From assembly GCA_964531735.1 (NCBI GenBank), contig CAZHGD010000187.1:1-14864 (forward strand): a stretch of DNA of 14,864 bases, in the 5' to 3' direction. The translations under genes were made by a program, and so were the position numbers. The notes beneath the pieces were generated by a model. It made no database searches and was not told the DNA's origin. It was given only the letters and a program-made list of their open reading frames with translations. Origin of the DNA: CAZHGD01 sp964531735. Lineage in GTDB: Bacteria > Armatimonadota > UBA10988. Each line of letters starts with the position of its first letter. The first letter of the stretch is position 1. Shown in pieces: positions 1 through 5,233 of the stretch.

Positions 1-81
1 CTGAGTGGCTTCAGAAGCTTTGACCCGATGGACTATGACTCTGACTCAGCCCTGGTCAAGCGGTGGGCCGGAGCGCGCTGA
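1..81 (+). CDS. Possible 3' end of an unknown gene (partial)
   Basis: Frame 1 stays open from the window edge to a TGA at 79-81, giving about 26 residues ending in ALVKRWAGAR. An acidic stretch (DPMDYDSDSA) comes before the basic tail. It lies 50 bp upstream of ubiX on the same strand, where a co-transcribed gene such as a UbiD-type decarboxylase would be plausible. I do not recognise the residues as the end of that or any other family. Third-position G+C is lower (about 19 of 26 codons) than in neighbouring genes, so this could equally be noncoding sequence. Low confidence; the upstream sequence would settle it. Confidence 0.3.
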   Translation: MSGFRSFDPMDYDSDSALVKRWAGAR

Positions 82-93
82 CGGCGGACATGG

Positions 94-102
94 TGCTATC
101 AT
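94..102 (+). promoter_or_regulatory. Candidate extended -10 promoter for ubiX-ubiA
   Basis: TGCTATCAT reads as an extended -10 element: TG, one base, then TATCAT, a 5 of 6 match to TATAAT. It lies 30 bp before the chosen ubiX ATG in a locally less G+C-rich stretch. No good -35 hexamer sits 16-18 bp upstream. Transcription would start near 109 and leave a leader of about 23 nt with an AGGA ribosome site at 122-125. Short motif, so weak evidence. Confidence 0.3.
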
Positions 103-131
103 GCGCCATAGTGACTGCCACAGGAACCGCC

Positions 132-749
132 ATGCTGCCGCCGCGCCGTCTTGTCGTTGCCATCTCCGGAGCCTCGGGCAGCCGCTATGCGGCCCTGCTG
201 TTGCAGCAGGCCGTGCGCCTGGTGCCCGAAGTGGCGGTGCTGATGAGCAAGCAGGCCCCGCGCGTGGTGGCCACCGAGTTGGGCCTGCACCTGGGCAATC
301 AGCGCTTTGACCCGCACTTGCTGCTCGCCGGCCAGCCGCTGCCCGACGGCCACCGGCTGACCGCCTACGGCCTGCTGGATTACGACGCACCGTTCGCCTC
401 GGGTTCCAATGCGTATGACGCGATGGTCATCGTGCCGTGCAGTCAGGGCCTGATCGGGCGGATCGTGGCGGGCCTGGGCGACAACCTGCTGACCCGCGCC
501 GCCGAGGTCTGCCTCAAGGAGCGCAAGCCGCTGGTCGTCGTGCCGCGCGAGGCGCCGTTGAGCCTGATCCATCTGCGGAACTGGACGGCGTTGACCGAAG
601 CCGGCGCCGTGGTCCTGCCGGCCTGTCCCAGCTTCTACCACTGCCCGCAGACCATCGACGAGGCGCTGATGTCGGTGGTGGACCGGGTCCTGGCCCATCT
701 GGAGCTGTCGCGCGAGGGCGCCTACCACTGGCACGAGAGCGAGGACTGA
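132..749 (+). CDS. ubiX: UbiX-type flavin prenyltransferase
   Basis: The product is 205 aa, the usual UbiX length. UbiX joins a dimethylallyl group to reduced FMN to make prenylated FMN, the cofactor of UbiD-type decarboxylases in quinone synthesis; it is a soluble cytoplasmic enzyme. The flavin-binding N-terminus LVVAISGASGSRYA is at residues 7-20. The C-terminal half carries the family block KERKPLVVVPREAPLSLIHL and then the FYHCPQTIDE motif. ATG 132 is preferred over the in-frame start at 63 because it has AGGA at 122-125 (6-nt spacing) and the product then begins just before the first strand of the Rossmann-like fold. The stop is 5 bp before the UbiA-family gene, so the two are very likely one operon. 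Family assignment is secure; which quinone pathway it serves is not shown here. Confidence 0.95.
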   Translation: MLPPRRLVVAISGASGSRYAALLLQQAVRLVPEVAVLMSKQAPRVVATELGLHLGNQRFDPHLLLAGQPLPDGHRLTAYGLLDYDAPFASGSNAYDAMVIVPCSQGLIGRIVAGLGDNLLTRAAEVCLKERKPLVVVPREAPLSLIHLRNWTALTEAGAVVLPACPSFYHCPQTIDEALMSVVDRVLAHLELSREGAYHWHESED

Positions 750-754
750 CGAAC

Positions 755-1666
755 ATGGCCGAGGCCAGCCTGCGGCGCGATGTGCGCGGCTTCCTCAAGG
801 ACATCCGCCTGGAGCACAGCGTCTTCGCGCTGCCCTTCGCGCTGCTCGGACTGCTGCTGGCCACCGCCTCGCAGGTGGCCGCCGGCACGCGCGGGTCCGT
901 GCTGCCGAGCGTCTGGGAGCTGGGCTGGATCCTGGTCGCCATGGTCGGTGCCCGCTCGGCGGCGATGGGCTTCAACCGCGTGGTGGACCGGCGTCTCGAC
1001 GCGCTCAACCCGCGCACGCAGCGCCGCCCGCTGGCGGCCGGCGAGGCACGGCTGCCCGCCTACCTGGCCCTGATCGCCCTCGGCGTGGCGCTGCTGTTCG
1101 GCGCCGCGGCCGCGCTCAACCCGCTCTGCTGGCGCCTGGCGCCGCTGGCCCTGCTGATTGTCTTCGGCTACAGCCTGACCAAGCACTTCACCGTGCTCTG
1201 CCACTACTTCGTGGGCCTGTCGCTGGCGGTGGCGCCGGTCGCCGCCTGGGTGGCCATCACCGGCGCCCTGCCCCGCACGCCGGCGCCGTACCTGCTGGCC
1301 CTGGCCGTGCTGCTCTGGGTCGGCGGCTTCGACATCATCTACGCCACCATGGACACCGACTTCGACCGCCAGGCCGGGGTCCACTCGTTGCCCGCCTGGC
1401 TCGGTGTCAGGCGGTCGCTGCAGTTGGCCCGCGCCAGCCATGCCGCGATGGCGCTGGCGCTGGCCGGCGTCGGCCTGAGTGCCGTCGGCCTCGGCGTCGG
1501 CTGGTGGCTCGGCCTGGCCGTCACCGCGGCACTGCTGGCCTACGAGCACGCCATTGTGCGGCCCGATGACCTCCGCCGCGTCAACACGGCCTTCTTCACC
1601 CTCAACGGCGTGGTCGGCCTGCTCCTCCTGCTGGCCGGTGCCGCCGACGTGCTGCGCTGCCGCTAG
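755..1666 (+). CDS. ubiA: UbiA-family aromatic prenyltransferase (4-hydroxybenzoate / MqnP-like)
   Basis: A 303-aa integral membrane protein of the UbiA superfamily, which attaches a polyprenyl chain to an aromatic acid. Both Asp-rich motifs are present: NRVVDRRLD at 74-82 and DIIYATMDTDFD at 193-204, followed by the characteristic GVHSLPAWLG. The motifs bind Mg-diphosphate of the polyprenyl donor. About eight hydrophobic helices fill the rest. ATG 755 is 5 bp after the ubiX stop and has GAGGA at 741-745 (9-nt spacing); the reading frame is open further upstream, but that part only shadows ubiX. Pairing with ubiX fits either ubiquinone synthesis or the futalosine menaquinone pathway, where the equivalent enzyme is MqnP. 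In a non-proteobacterial genome I would favour MqnP, but that is inference. Confidence 0.92.
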   Translation: MAEASLRRDVRGFLKDIRLEHSVFALPFALLGLLLATASQVAAGTRGSVLPSVWELGWILVAMVGARSAAMGFNRVVDRRLDALNPRTQRRPLAAGEARLPAYLALIALGVALLFGAAAALNPLCWRLAPLALLIVFGYSLTKHFTVLCHYFVGLSLAVAPVAAWVAITGALPRTPAPYLLALAVLLWVGGFDIIYATMDTDFDRQAGVHSLPAWLGVRRSLQLARASHAAMALALAGVGLSAVGLGVGWWLGLAVTAALLAYEHAIVRPDDLRRVNTAFFTLNGVVGLLLLLAGAADVLRCR

Positions 1667-1789
1667 GCCCGTTACCGCCGCCGTCAGCACGGACTCGTCG
1701 CGGTGCGTTGACCGTGACCTGGACGTTGTGGCACACCGTGGGTGAGGGACGGCGCTCCGGCCACCGCGACGGTGGTGAGGAGATCAGGC

Positions 1790-3751
1790 ATGGTGACCGC
1801 GCGTCGGTTTGTGGCCGTTGCCGCACTGCTGTGCGCCGCCGCGTTGGCCGCGGCGCAAGAGCCGCCGACCAAGAGCCTGCCCTTCGACGCCAAAGGCGAG
1901 GACCGCGGCGGCATCGTCCAGACCTGCGAGGCCGACCAGGCGACCGGCGTGCTCAAGGGCGCGGTGTCGGTGAAGTCGACCGGCTACGTCACCGCCATGG
2001 CCGGCGCGGCCCGGCCATACGTGCGCTGGAACTACGCGTACAACGGTACCGAGCCGGCACGCGCCACGGTGGCCCTCAAGTACACCTTCTCGGTCAGCGG
2101 CCTGGACGTCTACGCCGGGGACCCCACGGCCGGCGACGGCTGCGCCGAGGCCGAGGTGGGCATCCGCATCATCGACCAGACCTCGGGCAACTGCACGGTC
2201 ATGCACGCGATCGAGTCGAAGGGCTCGGTGCAGCTGGTGGTGCCGTTCAACTACGCCTCCGGCTACCAGGGCCAACAGGTCTCGGTCACCTTCCAGCCGG
2301 GCCATAGCTACACCATCGACGCTTACCTGACGGTGCGAGCCAGCATCTACGGGGGCGAGTCGCAAGGCGTGGCCCCCACGCCGGGCGGCACGGCCAGCGC
2401 CTCGGCGACGGCCACCATCTCCTCGATGCGACTGTACACTCTGGCCAAGCCCTGGGTGCGCTGCAAGGTGAACGAGATCTACTCGCCGACGCACGACACC
2501 TATGACCGCTACGAGCGGGCGCTGCAGAAGGCACTGGGCAAGGACTACTTCGCCGCCGGCGCCTATCTCGACATCAGCGCGGGCGGCCGCTACGACGTCG
2601 CTGGCTCCAGTGTCGCCGTGGCCATCGAGCCGGCCGGCTTCCTGCGCGTCAAGGACAGCCCGCTGGCCTACACCAACGGACCGACCAGCGTCACCTTCAC
2701 ACTGCCCGACTGCTACAGTCTGCCGCTGGAAGGCAAGACCTGGCGCGTCCTGGTGCTCTACGACCCCGAGTACCAGACGCTCCGTGACGACCTGGACTTC
2801 GGTCCACCGTTGTTCCGGCCGGTGACCACGACGCTGCTCGACCTCGATCGGCCCCAGCGGGCCGCGGCGCTGCCGTTGGCCAGCGACACTCCCGGCCCGC
2901 TGCTCTGCGCCACACCGGCGGCCCGGCCCAAACCGGCGACCGGCCACACGCTCAGCTACCGCCACCTCTACAACCTGGCCAACTGGTCGCTGATCCTCCC
3001 GGCGACCACCTTTGCCGACTGGTTCCGGCCCAAGGGCGCGCTGGCCACCACACCGACGCGGACCAAGCCAGCCAGGTCCGGCAGCAAGGCGGCACCAGTC
3101 GAGCCGAAGCCGCTGACGCTGAACGTTCAGCTCTACACACCGCCGGGTCACACCAAGCCGGCGCTGGCCATGCCGGGCCTGGCGGTCAAGCCGCTGCCGA
3201 AGCCGACCTTCGTCCGACCCGATCCGGAGTTCAGTACCGAACCGGTGGTGATGGTCTCACTGCTGGAGCTGTACCGCATTCTCTGCCAGGTGCCGCTGCC
3301 CAACGACCTGCAGTGGTGTGCCAACCCGCCTTGCGTGCAGTTCCTGGAGCGGCTGGCCGGCGACGCCGAGGCGTTCCGCAAGCACCTCGACAGCCTCTAC
3401 CTGCGCACGCCGGACGGTCAGCTCTGGAAGCTGACCGACCTGGACGAGGAGCACCCGACGCTGTCCATCGGCGACACCGGTGACGACGGCCCGGCGTTCA
3501 TCTGGCTGCCGCGCCGCATCCGGCACTGGATCCGCCGCGCAGCCATCGTCGGCGCGGCGGCGACGGCGGTTCGCAACAACCGGCCGACGCAGCGGCACCG
3601 CGTCAGCGTCAGCGGCCATGTGCAGAACAGCGCCGGCCAGTTCGACAACAGCCAGCACTCGCGCGAGTACTCGGTGGTCTTCGATCTGCTGCCGAAGCAG
3701 CAGCCCTGGGCCCTCGGGGCGCCGATGGAAGGACTGGGCGTCAGCTACTGA
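1790..3751 (+). CDS. Large secreted protein of unknown function
   Basis: A 653-aa protein I cannot assign to a family. A clear signal peptide covers residues 1-22 (basic MVTARR, hydrophobic core, cleavage likely at AAA|QEPP). ATG 1790 has GAGGAG at 1777-1782 with 7-nt spacing, which beats an upstream in-frame GTG at 1742. Residues about 25-225 are rich in alternating polar/hydrophobic and Gly/Thr/Ser/Tyr residues, as in beta-sandwich domains, ending in a Ser/Ala/Thr-rich stretch (SASATATISSMRLY). A second, mixed domain follows, then a Pro/Lys/Thr-rich linker (roughly 410-470), an alpha-helical segment with a Cys pair, and a basic patch (PRRIRHWIRR) before a final beta-rich tail. No catalytic motif, anchor or lipobox is visible. 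It stands alone on its strand, 123 bp after the UbiA gene; no convincing promoter was found in that gap. Confidence 0.8.
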   Translation: MVTARRFVAVAALLCAAALAAAQEPPTKSLPFDAKGEDRGGIVQTCEADQATGVLKGAVSVKSTGYVTAMAGAARPYVRWNYAYNGTEPARATVALKYTFSVSGLDVYAGDPTAGDGCAEAEVGIRIIDQTSGNCTVMHAIESKGSVQLVVPFNYASGYQGQQVSVTFQPGHSYTIDAYLTVRASIYGGESQGVAPTPGGTASASATATISSMRLYTLAKPWVRCKVNEIYSPTHDTYDRYERALQKALGKDYFAAGAYLDISAGGRYDVAGSSVAVAIEPAGFLRVKDSPLAYTNGPTSVTFTLPDCYSLPLEGKTWRVLVLYDPEYQTLRDDLDFGPPLFRPVTTTLLDLDRPQRAAALPLASDTPGPLLCATPAARPKPATGHTLSYRHLYNLANWSLILPATTFADWFRPKGALATTPTRTKPARSGSKAAPVEPKPLTLNVQLYTPPGHTKPALAMPGLAVKPLPKPTFVRPDPEFSTEPVVMVSLLELYRILCQVPLPNDLQWCANPPCVQFLERLAGDAEAFRKHLDSLYLRTPDGQLWKLTDLDEEHPTLSIGDTGDDGPAFIWLPRRIRHWIRRAAIVGAAATAVRNNRPTQRHRVSVSGHVQNSAGQFDNSQHSREYSVVFDLLPKQQPWALGAPMEGLGVSY

Positions 3752-3759
3752 CCGACGGT

Positions 3760-3789
3760 CGCAGCGCCGGCCGGAGTACCGGCGCCGCG
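3760..3789. terminator. Hairpin between convergent genes, candidate bidirectional terminator
   Basis: GCGCCGG (3764-3770) and CCGGCGC (3779-3785) form a 7-bp perfect stem with an 8-nt loop. After one A:C mismatch, three more pairs extend the stem at its base. It fills most of the 39-bp gap between the stop of the secreted protein gene and the stop of the hydrolase gene on the opposite strand, so it could end transcripts from both sides. There is no T-run, so it may act as a 3'-end stabiliser or transcription block rather than a classic intrinsic terminator. Confidence 0.5.
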
Positions 3790-3790
3790 G

Positions 3791-4663
3791 TCAGGGTGAC
3801 TCGGCCCGCACCGTTCCGGCCGGGATCACCCCGGCCGCTTGGAGCGTCTGCGCGATCTGCCACCAGTAGTCGTCCGCCTGGTCGGCGCCGGGCAGATCGA
3901 TGTGGCCACCCGGGTACTCCACCAGCCGCGCGCGCGGATTCAGCGCAGCCAGACGGTGGGCATGGTCCGGCGAGACCAGTTGGTCGTCGGTGCCGTGGAT
4001 GATCAGGATCGGCAGGTCGAAGCCCGGCAGCACGCGGTCGGTGCGGAACGGGTTGCGCGCCAGGAACGGCGGTGCCAGGTAGCGCCACGACATGCAGGCG
4101 ATGCTGGTGAACGTGGACTGCAGGACCAGCGCCGCGGGCGGGCGCCGCGCGGCCAGCGCCGCCGCCACGCCACCGCCGAGCGAATGCCCGTGGTAGACCA
4201 CGCGCCGGCCGTCCACGTCCGGCCGCTGGAGCGCCAACTCCAGGAGTTCGGCCGCGTCACCCACCAACGCCGCTTCCGACGGTCGGCCCGCGGCCTGCCC
4301 GTAGCCGCGGTACTCGGGCAGCAGCACCGCGCAGCCCAGTTGCCGATACCCCTCCACCAGGCCGGTGGCGTTCTCGGCCAGCCCGCCGTTGCCGTGGAAC
4401 GCCACGACCAGCGGCGCCCGCTCGCCGGCACGCGCCGCCGGCACGAACCAGGCGTAGACCGCGCCGCCGGCAATGGGCCGGTCGAGGCGCGCCGTGCCAT
4501 CGGGCAACGGCACGCCGCTGGGCCGCGCCAGACCCGGATGGAAGAGGAAGCTGTCCTGGCTGACATAGAGCAGCGCCAGCCAGCCCAGGTAGCACAACAG
4601 CGCCACGCGGAGCCAGAGCGGCACCGCACTGAGGCGCGCGAGGCAGTGGGCCAGGTGAGGCAT
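3791..4663 (-). CDS. Membrane-anchored alpha/beta hydrolase (BEM46/ABHD-like)
   Basis: A 290-aa serine hydrolase with the alpha/beta fold. One hydrophobic helix (about residues 15-34) near the N-terminus likely anchors it in the inner membrane with the catalytic domain outside; it could also be an uncleaved signal. HGNGG (90-94) supplies the oxyanion hole, GHSLGG (159-164) holds the nucleophile Ser161, HGTDDQ (223-228) the acid, and GGH (His254) the base, in the right order and spacing. The sequence FLFHPG just after the helix and the PEYRGYG motif are typical of the BEM46/YfhR/ABHD13-17 group. Substrate is unknown; family members cleave esters, thioesters or peptides, so no specific activity is claimed. 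It is a single gene, divergent from the nucleotidyltransferase gene. The ATG at 4663 lacks a clear ribosome-binding site. Confidence 0.88.
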   Translation of the reverse strand: MPHLAHCLARLSAVPLWLRVALLCYLGWLALLYVSQDSFLFHPGLARPSGVPLPDGTARLDRPIAGGAVYAWFVPAARAGERAPLVVAFHGNGGLAENATGLVEGYRQLGCAVLLPEYRGYGQAAGRPSEAALVGDAAELLELALQRPDVDGRRVVYHGHSLGGGVAAALAARRPPAALVLQSTFTSIACMSWRYLAPPFLARNPFRTDRVLPGFDLPILIIHGTDDQLVSPDHAHRLAALNPRARLVEYPGGHIDLPGADQADDYWWQIAQTLQAAGVIPAGTVRAESP

Positions 4664-4702
4664 GGCCGACGGTTGGCCGGCGCCGACGGCAGTCCTGCCG
4701 GT

Positions 4703-4732
4703 TTGACGATGCCTCGCGCGCGAGGCTATGGT
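4703..4732 (+). promoter_or_regulatory. Candidate promoter with a 16-bp palindromic operator in its spacer
   Basis: TTGACG (4703-4708, 5 of 6 to the -35 consensus) and TATGGT (4727-4732, 4 of 6 to the -10 consensus) are 18 bp apart. The spacer holds GCCTCGCGCGCGAGGC (4711-4726), a perfect 16-bp palindrome. A dimeric repressor bound there would block RNA polymerase. Transcription would start near 4739, 32 bp before the MNT ATG at 4771. This makes the in-frame TTG at 4732 an unlikely start, because it lies inside the -10 box. No regulator gene of a known DNA-binding family is adjacent; the MNT protein itself or its missing partner could be involved, but this is inference. Confidence 0.5.
4710..4723 (+). 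repeat. 14-bp direct repeat, copy 1 (inside the palindrome)
   Basis: TGCCTCGCGCGCGA here is repeated exactly, in the same orientation, at 5184-5197. The two copies bracket the nucleotidyltransferase gene and its broken downstream remnant. Copy 1 is part of the full 16-bp palindrome; copy 2 has lost the last bases of the right half. Confidence 0.6.
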
Positions 4733-4770
4733 TGAGCAGCACGACGCAAGCTGCGGCGCGGCAGACGACC

Positions 4771-5085
4771 ATGACCACCCCGGAGATCCTGAGCGAGGCC
4801 AAGCAGCGGCTCCAAGCCGCCTATGGCGACCGGCTGCGGGGTGTCGTGCTGCACGGCTCCGAGGCGCGCGGTGAGGCCGGCGCCGACAGCGACACCGACC
4901 TGCTGGTCCTGCTCGACACGGTGCGGGGGCTCTACCGGGAGATCGACACGATTGTGGAGGCGCTGTACCCGCTCATCCTCGTCTGTGAACGGCACCTCGA
5001 TGCGCAACCGGTCGCGGAGGCCGACTACCTGCGCGCCGAGTACGCCGTCTACCGGTTCGCACAGGCCGAGGGGGTGTGGTTGTGA
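4771..5085 (+). CDS. MNT-type nucleotidyltransferase domain protein (MntA antitoxin-like)
   Basis: A 104-aa minimal nucleotidyltransferase of the DNA polymerase beta superfamily. The core motif is complete: GSEARG at 29-34, then SDTD with the metal-binding Asp41 and Asp43, followed by strand LLVLL. Such small MNT proteins usually pair with a HEPN-domain protein (COG1895/HepT); in the characterised MntA-HepT systems the MNT protein is the antitoxin that AMPylates the HEPN RNase toxin. ATG 4771 gives a product starting just before the first helix; an in-frame TTG at 4732 would overlap the candidate promoter. The ribosome site is weak. The stop overlaps a GTG by 3 nt (GTGA at 5082-5085), the usual coupling to a HEPN gene, but that second frame closes after 12 codons. 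The gene therefore appears to be an orphan. Family assignment is secure; a toxin-antitoxin role here is inference. Confidence 0.85.
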   Translation: MTTPEILSEAKQRLQAAYGDRLRGVVLHGSEARGEAGADSDTDLLVLLDTVRGLYREIDTIVEALYPLILVCERHLDAQPVAEADYLRAEYAVYRFAQAEGVWL

Positions 5086-5145
5086 AGGAGCTCGGTGTAC
5101 GGGCTGCTGGGGGCTCGTGAGCGGGCGGCTTCACTGCTGACCTCG
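5082..5145 (+). pseudogene. Possible frame-broken remnant of a HEPN partner gene
   Basis: A GTG overlapping the MNT stop opens VKELGVRAAGGS and then hits TGA at 5118-5120. Shifting by one frame just after VKEL gives YGLLGARERAASLLTS (5098-5145). This has the LLxxAREaxxAAxLL pattern found in the first helix of HEPN proteins that follow MNT genes. No HEPN catalytic Rx4-6H motif follows, and the shifted frame (open to the TAG at 5269-5271) turns into Arg/His-rich nonsense that overlaps the next gene. I read this as the first 20 or so codons of a decayed HepT-like gene. The alignment is short and from memory, so confidence is modest; chance similarity in Arg/Ala/Leu-rich sequence is the alternative. 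Confidence 0.35.
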
Positions 5146-5183
5146 CTACCGAACCGGACGCCTGACCGGCGCGCAGGACCTGC

Positions 5184-5197
5184 TGCCTCGCGCGCGA
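5184..5197 (+). repeat. 14-bp direct repeat, copy 2
   Basis: Exact copy of the 14 bases at 4710-4723 (TGCCTCGCGCGCGA), followed by ATCC instead of GGCT, so the palindrome is incomplete on the right. It lies 36 bp upstream of the GH52-like gene start in a 148-bp gap that contains no convincing promoter. It might be a second operator half-site, or a boundary scar of a mobile MNT/HEPN cassette. Confidence 0.55.
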
Positions 5198-5233
5198 ATC
5201 CCTTTCGTCAACGCCATCACAGGACCCATCGCC

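Noticed and set aside
1708..1736. TTGACC as a -35 box for the secreted protein gene
   Set aside because: No -10-like hexamer occurs 16-18 bp downstream (GCACAC at the 17-bp position matches one base).
4732..4770. TTG at 4732 as the start of the MNT gene
   Set aside because: It lies in the proposed -10 box, adds 13 unconserved residues and lacks a ribosome site; ATG 4771 fits the family length better.
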